Positions 11,335-21,569 are shown, counted from the first letter of the stretch. The stretch is DNA of 64,000 bases from Trichobilharzia szidati (GCA_944472155.2 OX235277.1:29274804-29338803), one strand, 5' to 3'. Notes: a model not told the origin generated them from the sequence alone. Numbers and translations: made by a program.

Positions 11335-11690
11335 CTCTTCACAGATGTGCAACAGTTTGAGTTGCTTCACTCCATATACCACACAGAGCAAGAGTAGAGA
11401 TTAAAGAGAAATTCAAAAGACAGAGAGAGAGAGAGAGATAATAAACAGAAGTGTGAGTGAGGTAAAGGGAATAGTAATATTGAAGAACAGTGGATTTTTA
11501 TGGGATCTGATGAATCACAAAGAGTGAATGCATCTGCACCAGCCATCACCAAGAACAATTCTGAGCTAGCCATATTGCCAATTGTCTCCAGCCTTCATTG
11601 GTTCTTACCATCCCGAGGACCCCAGCCAGATAGCAGTTTACACTTCTCTACGTGGCTGACTTAAACTAACTAACTGCTGTGTATTTCATT
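11335..11690 (-). repeat. Dispersed repeat E, copy 1
   Basis: The reverse complement aligns with 53960-54215: a block with GGCTGGAGACAATTGGC, then TGGTGCAGATGCATTCA, then TTCTTTGTG...ATGGAGTG. A GA microsatellite (11423-11440) sits inside. The short ORF in it is a by-product. Class unknown. Confidence 0.55.
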
Positions 11691-11749
11691 GACTGATGAA
11701 GCCATGTTTTCATTTGACAACCACTAGTTCTTTTTCAATCTGATTCATC

Positions 11750-11930
11750 CTATGTCAATCAGCTAACATCGCCCATCGAGGTAGGTATACATGCGTAACG
11801 CATGTCCTAACAGACCAATCAAGGGTATACACTTTGATCCCACTGGTATACAGGCACATCTAGTTGGCATGACCCAAACAGGATGAAACGCGAACATCCT
11901 GGATTCTAATGTTATATTCAGTACTGACCA
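11750..11930 (+). mobile_element. Highly diverged Sm-alpha-like SINE remnant
   Basis: 11853-11912 aligns with the hammerhead part of the Sm-alpha-like SINE: CACATCTAG, CCCAAACAGGATGAAACGCG and CATCCTGGATTC. The CTGATGA box is lost (TTGGCAT), so no active ribozyme is possible. Confidence 0.4.
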
Positions 11931-12029
11931 CATTATCATGTTGATCTTTAGACACCGTTGAAGTGTCATGCTAGTAGCCGACATGTAAACGCAGACCAAG
12001 CATTTCAATCCAACATAATCGATCAACTG

Positions 12030-13059
12030 GAAATATAAATTGACCCTAAAACAACAAACAGTCTTCTATTCCTAAGTGACTGACTGATGAGGAGTCGTGA
12101 ATATCGGAGTCCACCAAGTCGATTGAGAGCAGGAAACATCCTCAAAGACTGTGACTAGCAGTTAGTCCATATGATACAAGCTAACAGAAGTTAAAATTCA
12201 CACAATATTAGATTCCACCTCACTGGCTGAATGATAAAATGATCTCCGAATGCCATACAGGACCTTGGTTCTATCTCTAGTTCAGTCATGAGTGAATTCT
12301 GCAGAAGATTGCGAAAGCTGTGCAGTGATCTTTTGTTTTCAGTAGGTATGAAAGTATGATATATAGACCTAATTTTCTACATGACCTTGTTACATGTCTG
12401 TTTGTATTTCCCTCACCCCAGTAATGACCTTTGCAATCCTATTGGTTGTTGACTGTTTTAATTAATCAATGTCATTAGCATCTCTCGCGGTCATTTTAAA
12501 GCATATAGATACGGAGACTCTGTGAATCATTTTCGCTGTTGATACGAGACAGTAGAGGTTCTCCACGTCAACAGTCAGTCTTGTCTTCTTGTGTCGCGTT
12601 TTCGATGGTATCATCTTTCGTTGTTGTCGTTGTCTTTTCTTTTAATGTTTAGGAAAATAGGCTCGCGAATCGACTAGGTAGGAAATGCTTTAGTGCAGCT
12701 ACCAAGTTTATTAACAGTTATATCAAAGTGAAATCTATTCATGACAAAATATACCTTGAAATCAATGATATACCAAAAAACAAAGAGGAAAAATCCGACA
12801 ATTAGTCATCTTATGTCTTCTTTCATTCAATTAGAAGCAGACAAAGACAAAAAGGTCGTTTGAAAACAATATGAACTGTTCAACTTTTATGCAAATCTAT
12901 GCAGACAGATGTGTGGAGACACACACATACACACACACACTCACATAAACTTACACGTATACATACATACATACATACTCATATGACGGTGTGCAAATGA
13001 ATGAAACATTTAAACACATAACGACTGTTAGGTAAAATTAGTGATTCATATTGGAATTT
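12030..13059. other. No gene seen; microsatellites
   Basis: Includes CA-rich repeats (12920-12945) and a TACA run (12957-12977). No coding or repeat family recognised. Confidence 0.4.
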
Positions 13060-14595
13060 AATAATAATACTAATAACAAGAGCTTTATTCCAAACAGTAC
13101 TTGTAGTACAAAAATGGAATTTTCAGCATGCAGTAGTACACTATTGCATCTAATTTTCTCATTACATGGGTAAGAATTAAAAGCAAGGCGTTTACACTGA
13201 TTATATTGTTCAATAAGAATATGAATATAAGATTAAAATAAGTGAAAATATTAACGACAATGTAACAAAGAAATTGGTAATTTCCTGTCTTACACTTTTC
13301 TCATCATATAGGCATGCTAAATAGGGCATTGTAGAGATTTTGTACTCAGTCGTTCGAGCATACATACAGTCTTCTATAGTTGTTTCTAGTTCTATCTGAT
13401 AAGATGCAGCAAGGAGAGAGTTGTGTATAGAGACGATGCTCACACAGAGTCTGACAAGATAATGTTTGCTAATTTCTTTCAGGAGTCCATGTGCCTATCT
13501 ATCTACAACAGTATTATCGAGTTGGTTTAGTAACCCTTCACTTGCCTTACTGACGGCTTTTAGTGCCTTACTCAGTATGAAAAAGTATTTTTTAAGTAAC
13601 CCGGGAAAGACTAAGGGGGAAAAGTGAAGAAGTATAGCCAGAAGACAAGAATTAACAAATTGTAACAGTAGACGCGGAATGATACTAGATCGTCTTAACA
13701 TCCTTACGTAGAACGTTATACGAAATATCTTTCTGGAAATTAACATGATGTGAGAGGACCAAGAAAGTTGATCAGAGGAAATACACAGTACAAGGTAGTT
13801 AACATTCAATTTGGTTTCAACTTCAGTGCCACCTACGACAGTTGACCCATGAAAACCAATCTGTTCACGTAAGTCGTGCTTGCATCTGGAAGTGAAACTA
13901 ACCACTTGACATTTGTAGGGATTAAGCTTAAGACCATTTGACGAGGACCACTGACCAATTTCTGATAAGAAGTTATTCATTTTGGAACAGTCCGACCAAG
14001 ACTGTGCGTCGGTGGCACAGTGGTTAGGACTCTCGCCGACCATGCACATGGTCCGGGGTTCGATCCCCTGCCGGCGCACACCCGATATCTATGGTCGGCC
14101 TGAATTTGGGCTACCGATATCCATGCTGAAAATTCCATACTTGTACTGAAAATACGGTGTGGAATCAAGCTATAAATCAAAAAAAATAAATAAAAAAGAC
14201 GTAACAGGCATAGAAACAGTCAGATCATCGGCATACTCAACAAATTTGGCTTTGTCAGAATGGGACAAGTCATGTGAGAAGGAAAACAGAAGAGGAGAAA
14301 GAACAGCTCTTTGAGGAACATCAGCTAGAGTAAGTGGAGCAGTGGAGCACTTCCCATTATAAACAGTGTACTGCTTTCTACCAGAAAAATAGGAATGCAA
14401 CTACTTAGTAATTCAGTACTGTGCTTGTGTCGTGGCAAGCTTGTTTAACAAAAGAGGCTTAGGTACAGAGTCGAAGTCAGATGTGTAACCTAGGAAGGCA
14501 CACCAAACATTTTTGGCACCTCTGTCTAGACTAGAAACAATATTGTGATATAAGATGACAATAGATAAGAATAGTTTTATGAATACAGTCACCAT
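13060..14595 (-). pseudogene. Jockey/CR1-type LINE, RT to 3' end, split by SINE-C
   Basis: On the minus strand the order is a decayed RT finger region (FLGYTSDFDSVPKPLLLNKL), HSYFSGRKQYTVYNG, then DVPQRAVLSPLLFSF (motif B, Gly replaced by Arg). Next is the catalytic EYADDLTVSMPVTS with an intact YADD. After the SINE-C insertion it continues SWSDCSKMNNFLSEIGQWSS, NGLKLNPYKCQVVSF, VNYLVLCISS and a C-terminal LSKALKAVSKASEGLL. A 3' UTR follows, with a GGAATAAAGC polyadenylation-like signal near 13085 and an AAT-rich end. SINE-C removal restores the reading frame. A second copy is at 35337-36225. Confidence 0.8.
14003..14195 (+). mobile_element. SINE-C inserted in the Jockey/CR1-type LINE
   Basis: tRNA-like head with an A-box-like GTGGCACAGTGGTTAGGAC and B box GGGTTCGATCCCC, then a unique body (GATATCTATGGTCGGCC...) and an ATAAA-rich tail. 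It is flanked by AAGAC (13998-14002 and 14196-14200), a short target duplication. Removing it joins PVTS to WSDC in frame in the host LINE. It has no hammerhead. Other copies are at 23938-24139 and 48467-48660. Confidence 0.85.
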
Positions 14596-14643
14596 AACTA
14601 TAACTGAAACTAACTAGTATATCACCATTTCACTACTATATTG

Positions 14644-14850
14644 TACGTTGGTGGTTGGTTTAGTGGTCTAATACTCGCCAATGACGTCTCACATGGCACA
14701 AGGTTCGATCGCCACTCGACAAACTCACTTAGTCGCTAAGTAAGCCAGGTAAAGTGAGAAGGTTGGATGTGAGGCTGGCAAATTCTGAAACTTCAAAAGC
14801 TCAAGATTCAGGTCTAATGTTCCACTGCGAATGCAAAGAAATAAAATAAA
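14644..14850 (+). mobile_element. SINE-D copy
   Basis: tRNA-like head (TGGTTTAGTGGTCTAATACTC; B box AGGTTCGATCGCC), body with CTAAGTAAGCCAGGTAAAGT, and a 3' end with AATGTTCCACT leading into AAATAAAATAAATG. The tail resembles the RTE-like LINE tail, which suggests RTE-driven mobilisation. It matches 19322-19562. Confidence 0.75.
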
Positions 14851-14855
14851 TGATA

Positions 14856-15287
14856 ACAATCACTACCAGATCTAACATTGTCGTTGTGAAGTAGAAAGAA
14901 AATTCGATCTTTTTCGCCTAATTCTTTTCAAAAGGTTTTATTGTTTCTCCACTCATGACATGGGAGGTTACTTTCGCGTCCAAGTTTTCCTCCCAACAGA
15001 ACTCGGGTCGTAACTATGACTCTGAAATTTTGAATACCTTATACCAAAATCCGTTATATTTTTAATTATGAAACGTTATGGGTTTTTAGAGATTTGATCG
15101 ATTTAAGGTTAGGTCGCAGACTGTGGTCAGTTACAAAACCATTGAAAATCAAAGAGTGCTAGATAGTTGTTTCGTTGTTATATTTCTAGTTGGCAGAAGT
15201 TAGGGTACATTATTCAAATGAACTGTCGTCAAGATTTGACCGAATAGTTCTAAAATATTTGGGCGCCGAGTGAGAAGTAGACATTTG
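14856..15287. other. No gene seen
   Basis: Ordinary AT-rich sequence between SINE-D and the palindromic element; nothing recognised. Confidence 0.4.
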
Positions 15288-15328
15288 TAAAAATTATATT
15301 TGTAATATCTCAGCGATACTGAAATGAG

Positions 15329-15379
15329 TAATTCCAACGTTTCGTTCGGCAATTTGGTCCGAACTTCTTCAGGGAAATT
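15329..15379 (-). ncRNA. Hammerhead-like fold in left arm
   Basis: This is the mirror copy of 16157-16207, with the same sequence on the minus strand. See the right-arm entry for the pairing. Confidence 0.5.
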
Positions 15380-15573
15380 AATCAAAATTAACATAACAGA
15401 GGTTTTATATATAAAAGGCATATCTTTTGTTTTTTAAAAAAACCTTGTCCAATCATGATTCATAAACACAAGTATCAACAAGTATAATAAACAAAATTGT
15501 ATGAGCTGTGATCAAAATTTGACCTCGGACTTACAAATATTGGTCTACCTTTGTTAAACACTTTAAACAGAGT

Positions 15574-15828
15574 GTGCATGCGTGTGTGTGTGAACAGTTG
15601 GAACAAAATGCACATCCGAAATCCGTAGCTGTCGAGTCACCTGACAACTCCAGTAGGTCGAATAAAGCAAGTCAACATTTAGAAAGAAGACATTGTAATA
15701 AGTTCGACAGGGTGCTTAAACTAAACTCTAATCGTAAACACCATAATTTTGAAAATACGTCTAATCATAAAATTCTAGATACTAGTAGTTTGAACAGACA
15801 TGCAGGCGAGATGTTAACTGAAGCATAG
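15574..15828 (+). CDS. Small unknown ORF in the palindromic element core
   Basis: 84 codons, hydrophilic, rich in Asn, His, Ser, Lys and Arg (ESPDNSSRSNKASQ, NSNRKHHNFENTSNH). The first codons lie in the left inverted arm and the rest in the unique core. I recognise no domain, membrane segment or signal peptide. Composition is compatible with a chance ORF or a decayed fragment of a larger protein. Confidence 0.2.
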   Translation: MHACVCEQLEQNAHPKSVAVESPDNSSRSNKASQHLERRHCNKFDRVLKLNSNRKHHNFENTSNHKILDTSSLNRHAGEMLTEA

Positions 15829-16156
15829 GAAATCCTGATTAATAAATAAAAATGGATATGTATCACTAATTAATAATACTTGGTCAAATTCCTGACTGTC
15901 TATATCTTCCTATGGAGACGTTAAGAAATGTTTTACAATTGTTTACACACACACGCATGCACACTCTGTTTAAAGTGTTTAACAAAGGTAGACCAATATT
16001 TGTAAGTCCGAGGTCAAATTTTGATCACAGCTCATACAATTTTGTTTATTATACTTGTTGATACTTGTGTTTATGAATCATGATTGGACAAGGTTTTTTT
16101 AAAAAACAAAAGATATGCCTTTTATATATAAAACCTCTGTTATGTTAATTTTGATT

Positions 16157-16207
16157 AATTTCCCTGAAGAAGTTCGGACCAAATTGCCGAACGAAACGTT
16201 GGAATTA
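16157..16207 (+). ncRNA. Hammerhead-like fold in right arm
   Basis: Stem I 5' strand AATTTCC, core CTGAAGA (fits CUGANGA), one extra A, stem II GTTCGG...CCGAAC with a 9-nt loop, core GAAA. Then a minimal stem III ACGT, U at the cleavage position, and stem I 3' strand GGAATT. All elements are present; the unpaired A before stem II is non-canonical, so activity is uncertain. Confidence 0.55.
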
Positions 16208-16273
16208 CTCATTTCAGTATCGCTGAGATATTACAAATATAATTTTTTAGAGTACATTAGTTGGCTAATACAT

Positions 16274-16400
16274 TCTGTCTCAGTGACTTAATGGCCAGAG
16301 GGCTAGCCTCATGACTTCCACGTCATGTCTTCGATCCAGGGAGTACACGGAAGAAGATTCCCTAATCCGGACGAAACAGCTGTCCAGTACTCTCTTACTT
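16274..16400 (+). mobile_element. Diverged SINE-A copy
   Basis: tRNA-like head with CAGTGACTTAATGG and TCTTCGATCCAGG, then the ribozyme region with CGGACGAAACAGCTGTCC followed by AGTAC. The CUGANGA box reads CGGAAGA and stem II is mismatched, so the ribozyme is broken. The tail is missing. Confidence 0.6.
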
Positions 16401-16440
16401 TTAGGAATGAATAATTTTCAAAAAAACATTTGACTTACAA

Positions 16441-17179
16441 TTTCCTAATAATATCAGTCTAGGTGTGAATAATTGTTAATGAATAAAACATACAACTTTC
16501 ATTTCATATGCTAATTTGTTTCTGTATGTTTTCTCAACATACATTTCCCAACATTAATGCTATCAGACAAAGCAATATCACCAAAATAATATTAATGACT
16601 GTAAGTATATATATATACGAAACAACAGTTATTTCACTTAGCTAATAATTAATTGACTGCGATACTCTCTAAGGGTTGGGAAGACTACCAGTGATGTAAC
16701 AGGTGGTGCATCAGAATCATTCCAGACAGTCACACCATCAATTAATAACATTTTATGGAATAATAAGCAACCAGTTTATGCATCATTCATATGAAAGTTG
16801 GGCGTTAACTATGATGACTGCATTGAAAAGATGGCCTGATTAGCATTTGCGTCAGTTCGGTAGCCGTAGGGAGGCTGACTGACTGATTCATCTCCCCTTC
16901 ACTCATTCATTGGATTAATTCGTGAAATATTGAAGTCGGCAATTGTTTTCTTATAAATGTATATTAGAATGCATGATGTGAAATTCCCTCCTAGGTAGTT
17001 TACACTTAGCTAAATACTTCTGCTAGTTTTGTTATATATTGCCTCTGTATTGTACCCGTCTTCCTTTGGCTTAATCCTTTTCCAATTTGTTTTTGTTTTT
17101 GATTAATTCTTATCCTTAATACTCCTTTTTGGTATTGTGTGATGCTCATCCATTGCAAATAAGGTCTTGTTGTACATTT
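16441..17179. other. No gene seen
   Basis: AT-rich, with a TA run near 16607-16617. No supported exon, RNA or repeat copy. Confidence 0.4.
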
Positions 17180-17187
17180 GTCGGTAT

Positions 17188-17392
17188 AGGATCTCATCAT
17201 GAGCTGATATCGGTTAGAGAAACATTGGATAACCTGGCAGTACTGCACAGTTATTTTGTCCTAGTTTGGGACTCTTCAGCAGCTGTCCAATGCTTCAAGG
17301 TTTTCCACCAGTTCTCTAGCCGATGTCAGCTCATGACAAGTTCCTGTAGCCAACCAAATCATAGCAAACCAACACTTGAATCGTCGGTATTT
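17188..17392. mobile_element. SINE-A inverted dimer with 8-bp TSD
   Basis: A minus-strand 3' part (17188-17278, including the hammerhead region) is joined directly to a plus-strand 3' part (17279-17392). The unit is flanked by GTCGGTAT (17180-17187, 17393-17400). In the minus copy the ribozyme keeps CTGAAGA and stem II, but GAAA has become AAAA and the cleavage-side stem is changed, so it is probably inactive. Confidence 0.75.
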
Positions 17393-17756
17393 TCTCTGAC
17401 CTCCGGATCTTTGATTGTCTGCTTAAAAATATTTATTGTTCTGTTCGATTACATTTTGATGAAAATATTCTCAGGTGTTTGACATTTGCGTTTAGATAAC
17501 TATTTTTTGTTCTATAGTACGTATTACCGTACCGGCCTAACAAGTAAATCCTTGTTTGATTGTGCCGAAAATTTCATCAAATTAGGTCGAAAATCATCTT
17601 TGCCCGTGTATGACTCAAGGACACTTTAGTCAAATATGCTGATAACGTAGGAAGTCATGTGACGGATCACATCAACTTGGTTACGTTTATTTATTCCCTC
17701 TGTTCCTCAGTTCAAATCGAAATACTCTGGCTTCAGTCGATACAATTGTAAACTGT

Positions 17757-17918
17757 ATTATTATTATTGTTCCTTGGGTTACTAGTGGAATATAGGGCTC
17801 CAACCGCACGTCTCCACTTGCTTCTGTCTTCTGCTGTACTTTTCACCTTCATCCATGTTAATCCATACTGTCTCAACTCCTCTTCACATGATCTCCTCTA
17901 TGTCACCCTTGGAGGAGT
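17757..17918 (-). mobile_element. RTE-like LINE 3' terminal fragment
   Basis: About 160 bp of the RTE 3' end on the minus strand, with the AAT tail at left and the coding remnant WRRSCEEEL..YGLTWM in broken frames. It resembles 32750-32900 closely. Confidence 0.75.
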
Positions 17919-18164
17919 TAAATAATCAATACAAACTGACAAATATGACTTATTTCCAAAAGATTAGTGGTCCACATTCACTTCCCAAATGACACACTTT
18001 TAGAAGTCACATAGTTTAATAGTCGATAGTAACCCCTAGAAGAAGAGGAAGGTCAGGTGTGTTTATTCAAGCAACCCGATGCCGTATAAAATAGACAACA
18101 CATCTACATTCAAATTAAAATGCACGAAAATGAAAAAGAAACCACAAAATAAGGGTACTAAATA

Positions 18165-18895
18165 AATTATCAAAAGCATCCAGGTACCGAATACTCCAAA
18201 CAGCAGAGGCTATCACGATCCACCTAAATCAACTGGTGCTTTGTGTACAGAAGAAACAGGTACAACCACTGTTACTAACCTGGCCCTCTGTGGAGTCTGC
18301 AAATTCACAAATACCTTATTACGTCAGCCTTTATTGATATGGCCCTACATCCTGTACATACAAAATCCCCTATCCCCTGTCATTAAACCTGCACTAAGTG
18401 ACCTTTGTTTTCTTATTGAAACGTAGTCATTAACTCACACACTGACACACACAACTCACATAAAATTCAACGCCGAAAGTCTCTTTCCCCTACCTCTGTC
18501 CTTGACATGATCATTTATCCATCTGAAGTTTATAATCAATGTGAATAGAATCTGATGTGAATAAGACTCAGGCGAATTTATTACTCTACATTCCCTGTTC
18601 ATGATCATTTACTTTGTAATATTGGTGTTCAATTTAGTATGATACGTACAATTATACATATTACCACATGCATTATATATTTTAGATTGTTCTCTATTAA
18701 AACAATCTATTTGCGAATAACTCTTGGAGTTCTGATCTAAATGGTTCGATGTTACTCTTTTTAAAAACCACTAATGCTGTCAACACCAATCATTCTTTCA
18801 TTATTGTGAATGTTTAACTGTAGAGCTTGATGAAGAGGGAGGTTATCGAAAAGAATATTCTTTGTTCAGTAACCAATCCACCAAAAAGGGTCAAA
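18165..18895 (+). pseudogene. PLE-1 3' end and UTR
   Basis: The plus strand carries a frame-disturbed C-terminus (LCTEETGTTTVTNLALCGVC, about 18239-18300). The whole family 3' UTR follows, ending in GAATATTCTTTGTTCAGTAA at about 18857-18876. It is the best reference for the PLE-1 tail; 6345-6850 matches it in reverse complement. Confidence 0.8.
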
Positions 18896-19320
18896 AAAAA
18901 TTTTGGTTTCAAAATGCAGTTAATTAACCTTCTAATTAAGTATTTCTTATCATAAATTTTAAAATTAGGAATGAGAACTATTCACTAATTAGTTGAAGCT
19001 TTTTAAAACGTCAGAATTCTTGCTGATATAAGCAGTTGGATGGTTGGTATCTATCTAACTGCCTGATACATGTAAATGGAATGAAGTTTCACAAGGATAT
19101 TAAAATTTGCACATCACGCTTTTTGAAATATCACGAAAGAGAAGAAATGGAGAGATGCAGGAAAGAAATCGGCATTTTCCGAGGAAGGAGAGATAACGAC
19201 TGTGTAAGACATTGAGTTTACATAAGGAATAACTTTTGAAAAATGTTTTAGAACTGATTTCACATCATACTGTCCAAACACGATGGCGTGTCAGTTATAT
19301 ACTACTTATTGATATATACA
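18896..19320. other. No gene seen
   Basis: AT-rich sequence with no recognised content. Confidence 0.4.
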
Positions 19321-19321
19321 T

Positions 19322-19562
19322 GTACGTCGGTAGTTTAGATGTTGAACGCTCGCCAACCATGCACATGGTTTGGAATTCGATCTCCTACAGATGCATTCCT
19401 AAACGTCGCTAAGCCGGTAAGTAAGGCTGGTAAAGAGGGAAGACTGGACGTGAGACTAGCAACCCCAACCCGCAAAAATAAAACCACTGCTACCGAAAAT
19501 TGAAAGTTCTAGCCTGAATTCCTATGTTCCACTCGGCACGTTAAGGAACAAAATAAAGTGAT
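19322..19562 (+). mobile_element. SINE-D copy, most complete
   Basis: Head with GGTAGTTTAGATGTTGAACGC and B-box-like GAATTCGATCTCC, a body with CTAAGCCGGTAAGTAAGG, the block GACTAGCAACCCC, and the tail CCTATGTTCCACTCGG. The same 16 bases close the RTE-like LINE (for example 1047-1062). Sharing of a 3' end fits SINE mobilisation by the RTE machinery. Confidence 0.75.
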
Positions 19563-19569
19563 AATACTA

Positions 19570-19810
19570 ATATTGATATGAGTAGTTGGGAATGACTCAG
19601 ATGAAGCAGAAGTGATTGCTAGCTAGATCAAAGTTATCTGGATGGATGTTTGGCTTGTTTGGACTTGACCAGTTGAACTAGGTCAGCTTCGAAGACCGAA
19701 GCTGCTAAGAGCACCCGAATTTCGGATAGCTACTTGGATGAATTGGTAATGCATAGAATGAGATTTGTCACTTTACAATCAGGGCAAGCTGCTAATCAGC
19801 GCATAACCGA
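19570..19810. repeat. Dispersed repeat G, copy 1
   Basis: Resembles 31905-32110: AGTAGTTG..., then a TTTGGCTTGTTTGGA-like block and GGATGAATTGGTAATGCATAGAAT. Class unknown; in both places it lies beside a SINE-A copy. Confidence 0.45.
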
Positions 19811-19828
19811 ACCAACAAAATGTTAGTC

Positions 19829-20314
19829 CCCTAGTTTTGGTTTACAGGGATTTGATTTGATTGGTTACAGGATTTCATCATGAACTGACATCGGCTAGAC
19901 AACCATTGGACAGCCAGCTGTGTCGTCCTAGTCTCTTGAGACTCTGCTTCAGCAGTACGCACCTAACCCACAGCAAGGGTTCGAACGCACAAACTACCAT
20001 TTACAAGGCGAGCAAGCTCGCAGATCAGCACGTATCCACTGGGGCTCTCTAGAGGTAGTGCTACATCGTGAATTAGCAGAAGTAGGAAATCACAGGTTGG
20101 TAACTGGATCGAGTCCCAGTGGATAACGAATGGTCTACGAGCGTGCTCCCCTTGTAACCGGAAGGTCGTGAGTGTAGAACCCTAGTTGTGGGGTGGGTGC
20201 GTACTGCTGAAACAGATTTCCAAGAAACTAGGACGAAACAGCTGGCTGTCCAGTATTCCCAGATACTTTTCCAATAGCTGTCTCTAGCCCATGTCAGTTC
20301 ATGATGAAATCCTG
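19829..20314. mobile_element. SINE-A inverted dimer with perfect 12-bp TSD
   Basis: Minus copy 19829-20052 and plus copy about 20075-20314 lie head to head, with 3' tails outward. The pair as a whole is flanked by AAAATGTTAGTC (19817-19828 and 20315-20326). Each copy has the tRNA-like head (plus copy: CAGTGGATAACGAATGGTCTA), a ribozyme region with small insertions, and the 3' sequence CAGTTCATGATGAAATCCTG. Both ribozymes are disrupted. The single TSD shows that the dimer entered as one unit. Confidence 0.9.
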
Positions 20315-20326
20315 AAAATGTTAGTC

Positions 20327-20921
20327 TTTTATTTATATCAATTTGATCTGGCTAACAAGTACCGCTGCTTGACGTAAAGGATTTGTAACTACTAATTTAA
20401 ATCAATCAGTACTATATACCTCCACTCTACTCCACTTGTTTACTTGATTCATGTTTATGCTATCAAGGAAGTTGTGACAAATTCTCACGTTAGTTTGAGT
20501 AATTTGTAAATATCGAATTCAATTGTACAAGGAGCATACCTGAAATGTTTCAAAAATGATTTCAAAACACATGTCACTCCAATCAACATGTGCAGCACCA
20601 TCTAGAGACATTCATAAACCATATCATCGGAAAGTATGATTACATCGACTATTTTTTTGCCTTTAGGTCTGTTTGTACTTCCTGGAACAATATTGGACTT
20701 CATTTAGCCTATCGGTTGATGAAGAGGGAAGGTTAGATATGACGCTAGCAACCCTATTCAGTGCAGACAGCTCCACTGGTGACAAAACTGCAATTCTATG
20801 AGACATCGTCTGTGAGTTGATGTATTCAATGGTCATCAGATAAAGGAAATGGTATTCGAAAATATTCATAAACAACAAAATTTCTTCTGATGAATTCAAA
20901 TATTAAAAAAAGGAAACTTAC
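20327..20921. other. No gene seen apart from SINE-D scraps
   Basis: Around 20727-20765 there is a short GCTAGCAACCC match to SINE-D. The rest is unrecognised AT-rich sequence. Confidence 0.35.
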
Positions 20922-20990
20922 TGTACTCTTTGATGCTGTAGCACGGAATGCTGGAGGTGTTCGATTCGCATTAGAACCATCTGATTCGAT
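20922..20990 (-). CDS. Host gene exon: short Ser/Thr/Pro-rich segment
   Basis: A 69-nt exon on the minus strand. The acceptor follows a pyrimidine-rich tract and TTGAATAG; the donor is ACA|GTAAGT. It encodes IESDGSNANRTPPAFRATAS plus KST, phase 0 at both ends. The preceding exon (22966-23191) also ends in phase 0, so the reading frame is continuous. No domain. Its shortness keeps confidence moderate; the gene should continue to the left, but I could not identify the next exon. Confidence 0.6.
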
Positions 20991-21110
20991 CTATTCAAGG
21001 GAAGGAAGTTAAGAGAAGAATAATGCATAAAGTCTAGTGATATAGACTTAAGAGTATTTACTGAATCTACTAAGCGGATTCAGAATATTGAAAAAGCACC
21101 CAATAAGTAT

Positions 21111-21463
21111 TGTAACGACAGAAGACAAGGGCCAGATAACACATCGTTTATTGAGAAAATCAATAGATATTTATGCATTTTTATGTACATTATTATTAGC
21201 GTTATTGTTAGCGGAGAAGCAAAATCCTATGATTGATTGTTTTCTGGCTGGAGGTTATTCTGTACTGCTTGCGGCCGTTTCTTAGAAAGTTAAGCCATAT
21301 ATCTGCGAATCATATTTACACACGTTAATTCTGCTGTGATTGGTTGGTGCGTTCCACAAAGTTAAGCTTTGTTATTGTTTATTTCTCATTACACCAATTC
21401 GGGACATAAACATTGACGTAAACTGTTGTCTGCAATTCTGGCTTGCAAAGAGCTGTCACCACA
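21111..21463. repeat. Solo-LTR-like repeat, copy 2, with 4-bp TSD
   Basis: TGTAACGACAG...GTCACCACA, 353 bp, matching 5212-5561 throughout. It is flanked by GTAT (21107-21110 and 21464-21467), the duplication size expected of an LTR retrotransposon integrase. No internal region remains, which fits LTR-LTR recombination. Confidence 0.7.
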
Positions 21464-21501
21464 GTATGACTATATGAAGCACTATGATGAATTTTTTTCA
21501 G

Positions 21502-21569
21502 GAAGTAATCTTTAGAATATTTCGCCTGACCTGCATTGCCTGCGTTCTAGGACTCAATCAACAAGACAG
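21502..21569 (+). other. Possible small plus-strand exon
   Basis: ATTTTTTTCAG precedes and GACAG|GTAAGTAG follows a 68-nt stretch that is open as EVIFRIFRLTCIACVLGLNQ plus QD. The splice signals are good, but no partner exon or homology was recognised. It may be chance. Confidence 0.2.

Larger units (their letters stand above)
15289..16248. mobile_element. Palindromic element with about 305-bp near-perfect inverted arms
   Basis: 15289-15595 and 15945-16248 are reverse complements with almost no mismatches, around a unique core of about 345 bp. The near-identity implies recent insertion or gene conversion. I found no clean target duplication outside the arms. Each arm contains a hammerhead-like fold near its outer end. 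The core holds an ORF of 84 codons. It could be a fold-back DNA transposon, or a PLE-type inverted dimer whose coding part is gone; the ribozyme-like motif favours the second. Confidence 0.8.

Noticed and set aside
12083..12160. CTGATGA followed by GAAA-type sequence suggesting another hammerhead
   Set aside because: The stretch after CTGATGA does not form stem II with the bases before the nearest GAAA, and no stem I partner exists.
12900..12985. Possible regularly spaced repeat array
   Set aside because: It is a simple CA/TACA microsatellite without spacers; CRISPR arrays are not expected in this eukaryotic sequence.
14012..14076. tRNA gene on the plus strand (A-box and B-box present)
   Set aside because: The same unit recurs at 23938 and 48467 with a shared 3' body and A-rich tail, and no cloverleaf acceptor end closes. 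It is the head of SINE-C.
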